Below are positions 17,270-25,418 of a stretch of DNA of 64,000 nucleotides, one piece after another. The translations under genes and the position numbers were made by a program. Numbering within the stretch: position 1 is the stretch's first letter; each line of letters opens with the position of its first letter. The stretch is from assembly GCF_000518645.1 (NCBI RefSeq), contig NZ_JADZ01000004.1:248001-312000 (forward strand), written 5' to 3'. Under the pieces are notes generated by a model that worked only from the letters and a program-made list of their open reading frames with translations, made no database searches and was not told the origin of the DNA. The DNA is from Curvibacter gracilis ATCC BAA-807 (lineage in GTDB: Bacteria; Pseudomonadota; Gammaproteobacteria; Burkholderiales; Burkholderiaceae_C).

Positions 17270-17575
17270 ATGATCACCTGCCACCTGCGCTACGTCATCG
17301 ACCCCACCCAACTCAAGACCTTCGAGCACTACGGCAAGCTCTGGATCGCCCTGGTGAACCGCCTGGGCGGCATTCACCACGGCTACCTGCTGCCCTCAGA
17401 AGGCGCCAACAACATCGCCCTGGCCTCGTTCTCCTTCCCCTCGCTGGCCGCCTACGAGGCCTACCGCATCCGCTCCCAGACCGACCCTGAATGCCAGGCC
17501 GCCTTCAAGCTGGCCGAAGACACGCGCTGCATCCTCAGCTATGAGCGCAGCTTTTTCCGGCCGGTGTTTGAGTAG
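17270..17575 (+). CDS. NIPSNAP family protein
   Basis: A 101-aa protein with the NIPSNAP dimeric alpha-beta-barrel pattern (ITCHLRYVIDPTQLKTFEHY, then WIALVNRLGGIHHGYLLP and a C-terminal YERSFFRPV). It follows the kinase by 87 bp on the same strand and may be the last gene of the sugar-acid operon or an independent gene. NIPSNAP proteins lack a general biochemical function; some bacterial members accompany catabolic enzymes. Confidence 0.8.
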   Translation: MITCHLRYVIDPTQLKTFEHYGKLWIALVNRLGGIHHGYLLPSEGANNIALASFSFPSLAAYEAYRIRSQTDPECQAAFKLAEDTRCILSYERSFFRPVFE

Positions 17576-17598
17576 ATCGCTTCGGTGTGAGGCCGTGC

Positions 17599-18124
17599 TC
17601 ACCCACGCACCCAAGTCCTTGCGTTGGCCTGCTCTCGGTTCAGCGCGAACTGCGAGGCTTGCCCCATCAGTTGAGCAAGGCGGGTGATAGGCCCAGTGTC
17701 TTCACTCAACCAGGTCTTGTACCCGCGCTCCTTGTCCGGCCTGGGGTGGATGTCGAAGGTGGGCGACAACTGCCATTGCGTGGGCGGCATCAATGCCGGC
17801 CCGTCGGGCCAGCGTCAGTGCCAGCACTTCCGCGCGGGTCACGTTGCGCTCGTCGCTCACACCGGGGAACTTCCCCAGGGCCAGATGCCCTTGCTCATCC
17901 AAGAGGCTGCATGTCGGTCGCATGCCTCCCAGAGAGGTGGCCTTGCCTCGCAGGGACGCCAAATCCTGGGCTGTCTCCTGGCCCAGCTCCACCGCTATTG
18001 ACGCGCTGAGCATCTGCCCCAATTCAAGCATTGGCGGTCTTGTCCGCCATCCTCCAGGGACCGATCCCAGAAACGTGCCCTGCGCCCTGTCGACTAGCCG
18101 CATTTTCTGGACACCCGCAGCCAA
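17599..18124 (-). pseudogene. decayed hipA-type toxin/kinase gene with an internal deletion
   Basis: On the minus strand, one frame (17702-18124) carries HipA-like N-terminal text: PPMLELGQMLSASIAVEL, SLGGMRPTCSLLDEQGHL, ALGKFPGVSDE and ALTLARRAGI. A second frame (17599-17793) carries a HipA-like C-terminal piece, WQLSPTFDIHPRPDKERG. In intact HipA proteins these two blocks are separated by the central kinase region, which is missing, and the frame changes at the join near 17780-17795. The locus is therefore a remnant with a deletion plus frameshift, unable to give an active kinase. No hipB antitoxin gene is visible. Confidence 0.7.
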
Positions 18125-18162
18125 CCTCGGCTAGTCCGGAAGACCCCAGTACACGACGATCA

Positions 18163-18187
18163 AAGCACGACAAGCGCAATCGTGCTT
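18163..18187. promoter_or_regulatory. 8-bp inverted repeat upstream of the indole-type cluster
   Basis: AAGCACGA (18163-18170) and TCGTGCTT (18180-18187), separated by 9 bp, form a perfect dyad about 55 bp upstream of the SDR start. Its position suits an operator for the first gene of the catabolic cluster, for example for the MarR or AraC protein encoded within it; which one binds is unknown. Confidence 0.45.
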
Positions 18188-18241
18188 GCACATTGGTAAG
18201 CCCGCCATCCTGTGGGAGCCAAGGCTGATCTTGGGGTAGTG

Positions 18242-19033
18242 ATGACGACAGAACTGAATTCGAAGGTGGCGATTGTCACGGGTGGGGCAACCCTCATCGG
18301 AGCCGCCGTGGTTGAGGCTTTGCGTGCCGCTGGTGCACGGGTTGCCGTATTTGACATTGATGAGGAGCGTGGGAATCAGGTGGCCGCCGCGTCGCCTGAG
18401 AGCACACGATTCTGGCCGGTGGATATCAGCCAGGATGCGCAACTCGAGAAGGGTGTGCTTGATGTGGCTGCCCATTTCGGGCGCATTGACTGTCTGGTCA
18501 ATCTGGCGGCGACCTACCTTGATGACGGTGCTCAATCGGGTCGTGCTGATTGGCTCAAGGCGCTGGACATCAATCTGGTCAGTGCGGTGATGGCGGCCCG
18601 GGCCGTGCGTCCTCACCTCCTGGCGGCCGGCGGCGGTGCCATCGTCAATTTCACCAGCATTTCCTCCAAGGTGGCTCAGACGGGTCGGTGGTTGTATCCC
18701 GTCTCGAAGGCCGCGTTGGTGCAGGTCACGCGCAGCATGGCCATGGACTTTGCGGCAGATGGCATCCGCGTCAATTCCGTGTCGCCGGGCTGGACCTGGT
18801 CGCGTGTGATGGATGAGATGACAGGCGGTGATCGCGCCAAAACCGACCAGGTGGCCGCTGATTACCACTTGCTCGGCCGGGCTGGCGATCCGCAGGAGGT
18901 GGCCCAGGTGGTGGCTTTTCTCTTGTCCTCTCGCGCCAGCTTTGTCACGGGTGCCGACTATGCGGTCGATGGCGGCTACTCCGCCATGGGCCCCGAACAG
19001 GCCGTGCCCGCCATTCCCCGTCTGGCCGCCTGA
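18242..19033 (+). CDS. short-chain dehydrogenase/reductase (IifB-like, probable cis-indole-2,3-dihydrodiol dehydrogenase)
   Basis: A classical SDR of 263 aa. TGGATLIGAAV is the NAD-binding glycine motif, NLAATYL the NAAG-type element, SISSK supplies the catalytic serine region, and YPVSKAAL contains the Tyr and Lys. The C-terminal GADYAVDGGYSA is typical. It directly precedes a StyA/IifC-like oxygenase and its flavin reductase. In the described Acinetobacter iif system an SDR beside those genes oxidises indole-2,3-dihydrodiol to 3-hydroxyindolin-2-one, so the same role is inferred. The ATG at 18242 is chosen; a GTG at 18212 is possible. Confidence 0.75.
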   Translation: MTTELNSKVAIVTGGATLIGAAVVEALRAAGARVAVFDIDEERGNQVAAASPESTRFWPVDISQDAQLEKGVLDVAAHFGRIDCLVNLAATYLDDGAQSGRADWLKALDINLVSAVMAARAVRPHLLAAGGGAIVNFTSISSKVAQTGRWLYPVSKAALVQVTRSMAMDFAADGIRVNSVSPGWTWSRVMDEMTGGDRAKTDQVAADYHLLGRAGDPQEVAQVVAFLLSSRASFVTGADYAVDGGYSAMGPEQAVPAIPRLAA

Positions 19034-19071
19034 TTCGCGCCGCCGCTCTTTTCATTCAACAGGAGATTTCC

Positions 19072-20316
19072 ATGCAACGCATCGCTATCGTCGGTGGGGG
19101 CCAGGCTGGCCTGCCGCTCGCATTTGGACTGCTTGATCAGGGTTACGAGGTCACGGTGGTGACCAACCGGACCCCGGAGGACATTCGCCAAGGCAAGGTG
19201 ATGTCCAGCCAATGCATGTTCGACAATTCTTTGCAGGTCGAGCGTGATCTGGGCATCAACAACTGGGAGGCCGAGTGCCCCCCTGTCGAAGGGATTGGCT
19301 TCACCGTGCCCCATCCGGCAGAGCCGGGCGCCAAGGTCATCGATTGGCGCGCACGCCTGGAGCGTCCTGCGCAGGCTGTCGACCAGCGTTTGAAGATGCC
19401 TGCATGGCTGGAGCAGGTTGAGGCGCGCGGTGGCAAGTTGCTGATCCAGGATGCCGGCATTGCCGAGTTGGAAGCATTGGCGGACAGCCACGACCTGGTC
19501 ATCCTGGCGGCCGGCAAGGGCGAAGTCGTCAAGCTCTTCGAGCGTGATGCGGCCCGCTCGCCGTTCGACAAGCCCCAGCGCTCCCTGGCACTGACCTATG
19601 TGCACGGTCTGAAGCCGACCGCCGAGCATTCGCAGGTGTCGTTCAACCTGATTCCCGGCGTGGGCGAGTACTTTGTGTTTCCGGCCCTGACCCTGAGCGG
19701 GCCTTGCGACATCATGGTGTTTGAGGGCGTGCCCGGCGGCGCGCTGGATTTCTGGCGTGACGTCAAGACGCCGCAGGAACACCTGGCGGCGAGCAAACGG
19801 TTCCTGACGCAGTACCTGCCCTGGGAGGCGGACCGGGCGGCCCAGGCCGAACTCACGGACGACAAAGGCATCCTGGCGGGTGCGTTCGCACCCACGGTGC
19901 GCAAGCCTGTGCTGACGCTGCCCTCGGGCCGTCTGGTGTTCGGGCTTGGCGACGCCGTGGCCACCAACGACCCCATCACGGGGCAAGGCTCCAACAACGC
20001 CACCAAAGCGGCCAAGGTCTATCTTGACGCCATCGTGGCCCACGGCAGCCAGCCCTATACCCGCGAGTGGATGGAAGCCACGTTCGAGCAGTTCTGGGAC
20101 TACGCGCGCTGGGTGGTGCAGTGGACCAACTCGCTGCTGACCCCGCCGCCGCCCCACATCCTCGGCCTGCTGGGGGCTGCCGGGCAGTCGCCCTCGCTGG
20201 CCAGCACCATTGCCAATGGCTTCAACCATCCGCCGCGCTATTTCCCATGGTGGGCCGACGCGCAGGCCTGCGATGCGCTGGTCAACGAGCACCTGGCCCA
20301 GCCCGTGGCCGCTTGA
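19072..20316 (+). CDS. styrene/indole monooxygenase oxygenase component (StyA/IifC-like)
   Basis: An FAD-dependent epoxidase of 414 aa that uses reduced FAD from a partner reductase. It has the FAD-binding GGGQAGLPLAFGLLDQGYEV at the N-terminus, SPFDKPQRSLAL in the middle and GLGDAVATNDPITGQGSNNA near residue 300, closely matching the conserved blocks of StyA proteins. It probably converts indole to the 2,3-epoxide/diol; styrene remains possible, but no styrene-oxide isomerase or phenylacetaldehyde dehydrogenase is nearby. A strong AGGAG site precedes the ATG, 38 bp after the SDR. Confidence 0.82.
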   Translation: MQRIAIVGGGQAGLPLAFGLLDQGYEVTVVTNRTPEDIRQGKVMSSQCMFDNSLQVERDLGINNWEAECPPVEGIGFTVPHPAEPGAKVIDWRARLERPAQAVDQRLKMPAWLEQVEARGGKLLIQDAGIAELEALADSHDLVILAAGKGEVVKLFERDAARSPFDKPQRSLALTYVHGLKPTAEHSQVSFNLIPGVGEYFVFPALTLSGPCDIMVFEGVPGGALDFWRDVKTPQEHLAASKRFLTQYLPWEADRAAQAELTDDKGILAGAFAPTVRKPVLTLPSGRLVFGLGDAVATNDPITGQGSNNATKAAKVYLDAIVAHGSQPYTREWMEATFEQFWDYARWVVQWTNSLLTPPPPHILGLLGAAGQSPSLASTIANGFNHPPRYFPWWADAQACDALVNEHLAQPVAA

Positions 20317-20326
20317 AGGAGCGCCG

Positions 20327-20890
20327 ATGAACTCCGCCATCACCACCGCGGCCCAGAGTGGCCGAGGCGTTGCCGACGCGGCACCGCACTGGGGCCGCGT
20401 CGATTTCGAGTCCAAGGAATTGCGTCAGGTCCTGGGCAGCTACCCCACCGGGGTGGCCATCGTGGTCACGCGCACACCCGATGGGCGCAACGTCGGCTTG
20501 ACCATCAATTCGTTTGCCTCGCTTTCGCTCGATCCACCGCTGGTGCTGTGGAGCCTGGTGCGGCATTCGCCCAATCTGGAGGTGTTCCGCGACTGCCGTC
20601 ATTTCACGATCAATGTCCTGGGCAGCGACCAGGAGGCCCTGGCCCGGCGGTTTGCCAACCCCACCATCGTGGACAAGTTCGAGGGCGTGGCCGTGCGCGA
20701 GGCCCCGGAGGGGGTGTCTGCCATCCAGGGCGCGGTGGCCACGCTGGTCTGCCTGAGTGATCAGCAGCAGATGGCGGGGGACCACCTGCTGTTGGTGGGG
20801 CGGGTGCTGCGCACCGATGGCGCACCGGCCGACCCGCTGGTGTTCCACGCGGGCCGCTTTGCCGCCTTGCACGCCCCGGTGGCGGCCTGA
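20327..20890 (+). CDS. flavin reductase (StyB/IifD-like)
   Basis: A 187-aa FMN-binding split-barrel flavin reductase. SYPTGVAIVVTRTPDGRNVG, then LTINSFASLSLDPPLVL and FTINVLGSDQEALARRFA are the usual HpaC/StyB blocks. It lies 10 bp after the oxygenase gene and should supply reduced FAD to it by diffusion. The start at 20327 follows a GAAGGAG ribosome-binding site; the longer in-frame reading overlaps the oxygenase gene and is not used. Confidence 0.85.
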   Translation: MNSAITTAAQSGRGVADAAPHWGRVDFESKELRQVLGSYPTGVAIVVTRTPDGRNVGLTINSFASLSLDPPLVLWSLVRHSPNLEVFRDCRHFTINVLGSDQEALARRFANPTIVDKFEGVAVREAPEGVSAIQGAVATLVCLSDQQQMAGDHLLLVGRVLRTDGAPADPLVFHAGRFAALHAPVAA

Positions 20891-20947
20891 ATCGGGCCCG
20901 GTGTTCCGGGCCTTCACCTGACCCACGAATCGAAACGAGGAACCCCC

Positions 20948-21730
20948 ATGAGCAATTTCTCCCTGTCGGCCTTGTCCACTCTGTTGTCCAGCGGCCAGGT
21001 GCGCGTCGTCGACCTGACCCAGACCTTGTCTGAATCGTTCCCGGCCTTGCAACTGCCCCCCCAGTTCGGGCAGGTGCAGGGCTTTCGCAAAGAGCGGATC
21101 TCGCATTACGACGAAGCCGGACCAGGCTGGTACTGGAACAACTTCTCCTGCGGCGAGCACACGGGCACGCATTTCGATGCACCGGTCCACTGGATCACAG
21201 GCCGTGACCACCCTGCCAACACGGTGGACACGATCGACCCCAGCCGCTTCATTGCACCTGCCGCGGTGGTGGACGCCAGTGCCGAGGTGGCCCGCGATCC
21301 CGATTGGTTGCTGACCGTGGACTTCCTGCAGGCATGGGAGCAGAAGCACGGTCGCATTCCTGCCGGCGCCTGGTTGTTGTTGCGAACCAACTGGTCTCTC
21401 AAGGCCTCCGACCCCGCAGCGTTTCTCAGCCTGCGAGAAGACGGTGCCCACACGCCCGGGCCCACGCAGGAGGCGGTGGAGTGGCTGATCCATGAGCGCC
21501 AGGTGCATGGCTTTGGTGTCGAGACCATCAACACCGATGCCGGGCAGGCCTATGCCTGGCCACTGGCCTATCCGTGCCATACCTTGATGCATGGCGCCAA
21601 CCGGTTCGGCCTGCAGTGCCTGAAGAACCTGGATCAGTTGCCGGCGCAGGGCGCGCTCATCATCTCGGCCCCCTTGAAGATCGAGGGTGGCTCTGGCAGC
21701 CCCCTGCGGGTGCTGGCCCTGGTGGCCTGA
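20948..21730 (+). CDS. cyclase-family metal hydrolase, probable isatin hydrolase
   Basis: A 260-aa member of the cyclase/kynurenine-formamidase-like fold (PF04199). The metal-binding signature HTGTHFDAPVHW is intact near residues 76-87, with GVETINTDAGQA and HGANRFGLQCLKNLDQLP further on. Characterised members include Mn-dependent isatin hydrolases that open isatin to isatinate, and kynurenine formamidases. Its position after an indole-type oxygenase and before an alpha-keto-acid oxidoreductase favours isatin hydrolysis, since isatinate is 2-aminophenylglyoxylate, an alpha-keto acid. Formamidase is the main alternative. Confidence 0.72.
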   Translation: MSNFSLSALSTLLSSGQVRVVDLTQTLSESFPALQLPPQFGQVQGFRKERISHYDEAGPGWYWNNFSCGEHTGTHFDAPVHWITGRDHPANTVDTIDPSRFIAPAAVVDASAEVARDPDWLLTVDFLQAWEQKHGRIPAGAWLLLRTNWSLKASDPAAFLSLREDGAHTPGPTQEAVEWLIHERQVHGFGVETINTDAGQAYAWPLAYPCHTLMHGANRFGLQCLKNLDQLPAQGALIISAPLKIEGGSGSPLRVLALVA

Positions 21731-21744
21731 TCGGAAAGCCTGTC

Positions 21745-23349
21745 ATGTCCCGAGACGACACTCCCCAGGTCATCATTGTCGGCAGCGGCATCAACTCCCT
21801 GGTCTGTGCAGCCTTGCTGGCCACGCGGGGCAAGTCGGTGCTGGTGCTTGAACGCAACGACCGCTTTGGCGGTTGCATCCGAACCGAGGAGCTTTTCCCT
21901 GGCTATCAGCATGAGGTGCTTTCATCCTGGTATCCGCTCTTCGTGGGCAGTCCGGCCTATGCGGAACTGCGTCCCCTGCTGGAAAAGCAAGGCCTGCAGT
22001 TTCTTCAGAACGACTATGCCACCGGGCTGGTTCGACCGGATGGGACAGGCATCGCGCTCAAGCAGGGGCTCGATGAGGCCCACCGTCGCATCGCGGAGGT
22101 CTCCCCCTCGGATGCGGCAGCCTTGCAGGCCATGGCCCAACAGATTTTCGGGGCCGACGCCGCGCTGACCTTTGGCCTGCTGGGGCAGAACCCCTATGGC
22201 CTCGGCATTCTCAAGCTCTTGTTCAGCGAGTGGCGCCAGCGTGGCCTGGATGGCTTGCTCGACTTCGCGCGTGGGGCCCTGGAGCCGTTCCGGCGCTGGG
22301 CCGAGCGCAGCCTTGAAAGCGACGACATGCGGGCCATGATGGCCCCGTGGGTGCTGCACAGCGGCCTGGGGCCGGACGACGCCACATCGGCCTTGATCGG
22401 CAAGCTGACCTTCGCTGCCGTGGTGGCGGGGGGCATGCCGGTGGTTCGCGGTGGGGGCACCCAACTGGTCCAGGCGCTGCAGCGCGTGATTGAACACCAT
22501 GGCGGACGCCTGCTGGCCAACGTCGCCGTCGAGCGGGTCGTCACCGAAGGCGCGGGCCGGCAGACCCGTGCCACCGGCGTGATCGCCGGCGGGCGGACCT
22601 TTCTGGCACGCGAGACCGTGGTGTGCAACGTCACCCCCCAGCAACTCTACACGGGGCTGTTGCCCGGCGTCTCGGCCGTGGTGCGTGAACGGGCTGCTGC
22701 CTACCGTTACGGGCGAGGGGGCATGCAGATCCACTTCGCCTTGAACGCACCACCAGACTGGTGTGAACCCGAGTTGGCGCAGGTTCCTCTGGTGCACCTG
22801 ACGGAGAGCCTGGAGCAGGTCTGCGCCAGCGTGACTGAAGCGAACAACGGATGGCTTCCCGCCCGCCCCACGCTGGCGGTGGGGCAGCCTGTGGCGGTCG
22901 ATCCCTCACGGGCGCCTGCGGGGGGCTGGATTCTCTGGGTGCAGATGCAAGAGTTGCCGCGCCGACTCAAGGGCGATGCCGCCGGGCAGATCGCCATCCC
23001 TGCCGACGGTGAGTGGAATGCCGCGGTGCGCGAGGCCATGGCCGACCGCGTTCAGGCACGCCTGGAGGCTGTCATGCCAGGGCTTGGAAAGCGCCTGATC
23101 GGCAGGCGAGCCTATTCGCCGGCCGATCTTGAACACCTCAACCCCAATCTGGTCGGTGGTGACATCTACAGCGGCAGCTGCTCCCCTGACCAGTTCTTCT
23201 GGCTGCGTCCGTTCGCGGGTGCCGAGGGCGCCCGCGGCCATCGCACCCCCGTGCGCAATGTGTTCCACATCGGCGCCAGCACGCACCCCGGCCCAGGCCT
23301 GGGCGCTGGCTCGGGTTGGCTGGTCGCACAGGCTCTGGCGCGCCGTTGA
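21745..23349 (+). CDS. phytoene-desaturase-like FAD-dependent oxidoreductase
   Basis: A 534-aa flavoprotein of the PYROXD2/phytoene-dehydrogenase-related family. VIIVGSGINSLVCAALLATR binds the ADP part of FAD, LERNDRFGGCIRTEE follows, and the C-terminal HIGASTHPGPGLGAGSGWLV closes the FAD site. ATG at 21745 is 14 bp after the cyclase gene. No reaction is known for this subgroup. In the proposed route it is the obvious candidate to oxidise 3-hydroxyindolin-2-one (dioxindole) to isatin, because no other enzyme in the cluster would do that; this is inference. Confidence 0.78.
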   Translation: MSRDDTPQVIIVGSGINSLVCAALLATRGKSVLVLERNDRFGGCIRTEELFPGYQHEVLSSWYPLFVGSPAYAELRPLLEKQGLQFLQNDYATGLVRPDGTGIALKQGLDEAHRRIAEVSPSDAAALQAMAQQIFGADAALTFGLLGQNPYGLGILKLLFSEWRQRGLDGLLDFARGALEPFRRWAERSLESDDMRAMMAPWVLHSGLGPDDATSALIGKLTFAAVVAGGMPVVRGGGTQLVQALQRVIEHHGGRLLANVAVERVVTEGAGRQTRATGVIAGGRTFLARETVVCNVTPQQLYTGLLPGVSAVVRERAAAYRYGRGGMQIHFALNAPPDWCEPELAQVPLVHLTESLEQVCASVTEANNGWLPARPTLAVGQPVAVDPSRAPAGGWILWVQMQELPRRLKGDAAGQIAIPADGEWNAAVREAMADRVQARLEAVMPGLGKRLIGRRAYSPADLEHLNPNLVGGDIYSGSCSPDQFFWLRPFAGAEGARGHRTPVRNVFHIGASTHPGPGLGAGSGWLVAQALARR

Positions 23350-23444
23350 GCACAAGACTTCGCGGCGGCGAGCCCCTTCCGGACACTCCGCCAAGTTGGT
23401 GGCCGGTCATTTTTTAGCCCACACATCGTGAAAAGGAGAATCAC

Positions 23445-24338
23445 ATGAAACGCCCCCACATCCGCTGCCGCCTCGTCGCCGCCTTCGCTCTGGCATCGGC
23501 GGCCCTCGCGGCCCAGGCCACCGAAGGCAATGGCCTGGGTGCCTATCCCGATGGACTCGAGAACTACCTGGTGGGAGCCTTGCCGCCTCCCGGTGTGCAT
23601 TTTCTGACCTATGCGGGAACGGCTCGGTACGACACGGTGCGAGGTTCCAGCGGTCAATCACTGGTGCCGGACCTCAACATCCGGGTGAACGTCCTGGCAC
23701 CGCGGGCTGTCTGGGTCACCCAGCAGCAAGTGCTCGGTGGGCAATTGGCCTTTCATGCCATCGCTCCGCTGCTGGATGTGGACTTCCGGGCCGGTGCCAT
23801 GCGTGCCAGCAGTCGGGGTCTGGGGGACATCACGGTGGGCACCGCTGTCGGCTACCACGCCTCGCCTTCACTGCACTATTTGTTCGGGGTCGATGTCACC
23901 GCGCCGACCGGCCAGTACAGCGCCAATGACCCCTCCAGCCTGGGCAAGAACTACTGGGTGGTGCAACCGCTGTTGGCCCTGACCCAGGTCCAGCCCAGCG
24001 GCTTGAACGCAGACCTCAAGCTCATGCTGGATCTGAACGGGCGCAACGATGACACGCGCACCCGATCTGGCCGTGCACTTCATGCCGACTACAGCGCGGG
24101 CTGGGGGTTGGGCAATGGCTGGGTGCTGGGGGTTGGGGGTCATGTCTTCCAGCAGATCAGTGAAGACAGCGGCCCTGCCAGCGGCACTGGCAAGGCCCGG
24201 GCGATCGGCTTCGGGCCCTCGGTGCGCTACGCCAACGACAAGGGCTGGCTGTTCACCCTCAAGTGGCAGTCAGAGAGCCATGTGCGCAACCGCCCTGAGG
24301 GGTCTCAGCTGTATGTGAAGGCCACGCTGCCGTTCTGA
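23445..24338 (+). CDS. SphA/MetA-like outer-membrane protein (aromatic uptake)
   Basis: A 297-aa protein with a signal peptide (cleavage near AAQATEG) and a beta-rich body of repeated aromatic strands (YLFGVDVTAPTGQYSANDP, LLALTQVQPSGLNADLKL). It fits the 'MetA-pathway of phenol degradation' outer-membrane family seen in many aromatic catabolic clusters, presumed to aid substrate entry. It ends with an aromatic C-terminal residue (KATLPF), as in barrel proteins. A GGAG site precedes the ATG and an intrinsic terminator follows. Confidence 0.72.
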   Translation: MKRPHIRCRLVAAFALASAALAAQATEGNGLGAYPDGLENYLVGALPPPGVHFLTYAGTARYDTVRGSSGQSLVPDLNIRVNVLAPRAVWVTQQQVLGGQLAFHAIAPLLDVDFRAGAMRASSRGLGDITVGTAVGYHASPSLHYLFGVDVTAPTGQYSANDPSSLGKNYWVVQPLLALTQVQPSGLNADLKLMLDLNGRNDDTRTRSGRALHADYSAGWGLGNGWVLGVGGHVFQQISEDSGPASGTGKARAIGFGPSVRYANDKGWLFTLKWQSESHVRNRPEGSQLYVKATLPF

Positions 24339-24371
24339 TTGACCGGCACGGGTTTGTCTTGCGAGTTTTGA

Positions 24372-24397
24372 GGGGGCCTGATCGGCCCCCTTTTTTT
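24372..24397. terminator. Rho-independent terminator
   Basis: GGGGGCC (24372-24378) pairs with GGCCCCC (24384-24390) around a 5-nt loop and is followed by seven T residues (24391-24397). It ends the plus-strand transcript of the SDR-to-SphA gene group; the convergent AraC gene ends 16 bp downstream. Confidence 0.85.
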
Positions 24398-24413
24398 GCT
24401 CGGCGCACCAGCG

Positions 24414-25418
24414 TCAGTGACGCCGCAGGCTCTGGCTCGGGCTTTCACCGAAGCGGGCCTTGTACTCCACACTGAAGCGGCCCATGTGGGCAAAGCCCCA
24501 GCGCAGCGCCACGCCCGCCACATTGCTGGTGTGCCCGGCCAGCAGTTCTTCCCGGGCCCGGTCGAGCCGGATGTCCTTCAGGTACTGCATGGGGCTGGTG
24601 CCCGTGAAGTCCTTGAAGCCCGCGTACAGGCTTCTCAGGCTGACCCCGGCGATCCGGGCCAGCTGATCGGCCGCGATGGTCTCATGGGCGTGGGCCCGCA
24701 GGTAGTCCTGAACCCTGCGGACATGGCGGGGAAGCACGGTCGTGACCCGGGCGGGGGCTGCATCGCTGTAGTTGTGGCGGTGGGTGGTCAGCAAGGTCCC
24801 GGTCACCAGCTGTTCCATCTGGTGCACGATGAGCTTGTGCTGTTCGAATCCGGCCTCCAGCGTCACGCATTCGCACAGGTAGCTGATCAGCGCCCGCCAG
24901 GCCGTGCTTTCGCGCCAGCGGAAATCGGCCTGAAACACCAGAGGCTCCTCCAGTTCATGCCCCAGCTGGGCGGCAAGCGTGCGTTCGGCCAGGGGGCGGG
25001 CGATGCGGATCAGCACCTGGTCGCAATCCGCGGCCCAGTGCATGCGGGTGTCTTCCTGCGGGCTCAGCACCGACGCGATCTCCGGCGTTGAGTCGACATG
25101 CTGCGCGCCGCAATCGATCTGGGCACAGCCGGCCAAGGGCATCTGAATCAGAAAGAAATCCTCGAGCTGGCCGGGCTCGATCCGCACGCTGGCGCCATAG
25201 CGCAGGCGACTGATCGTCACGTCGCCCAGGCCGGCGTGGTACATGCGCGCATCCAGACGCTGGCTGTTACCCAACACCCCGAGTTCATGGGGCTTCATGA
25301 CATGGCTCACCAGGGCTCTGGTTTCATCGAGATCCACTGAGGCGAAGAGCTGCCGCTTCGGGGTGTCGAGCAGGATCGGATTCGATGACGAATGAAGGGG
25401 GTGGTGTGTGTGCAACAT
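24414..25418 (-). CDS. AraC family transcriptional regulator
   Basis: A 334-aa regulator with an N-terminal AraC-binding-like domain and two C-terminal helix-turn-helix motifs (IAADQLARIAGVSLRSLY; VAGVALRWGFAHMGRFSVEY). The start at 25418 follows an AGGAGCA ribosome-binding site. It lies between the two halves of the catabolic cluster and is divergent from the IorA-like gene. The iif indole operon also has an AraC-type activator (IifE), so activation of this cluster by indole or a metabolite is inferred. Confidence 0.88.
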   Translation of the reverse strand: MLHTHHPLHSSSNPILLDTPKRQLFASVDLDETRALVSHVMKPHELGVLGNSQRLDARMYHAGLGDVTISRLRYGASVRIEPGQLEDFFLIQMPLAGCAQIDCGAQHVDSTPEIASVLSPQEDTRMHWAADCDQVLIRIARPLAERTLAAQLGHELEEPLVFQADFRWRESTAWRALISYLCECVTLEAGFEQHKLIVHQMEQLVTGTLLTTHRHNYSDAAPARVTTVLPRHVRRVQDYLRAHAHETIAADQLARIAGVSLRSLYAGFKDFTGTSPMQYLKDIRLDRAREELLAGHTSNVAGVALRWGFAHMGRFSVEYKARFGESPSQSLRRH

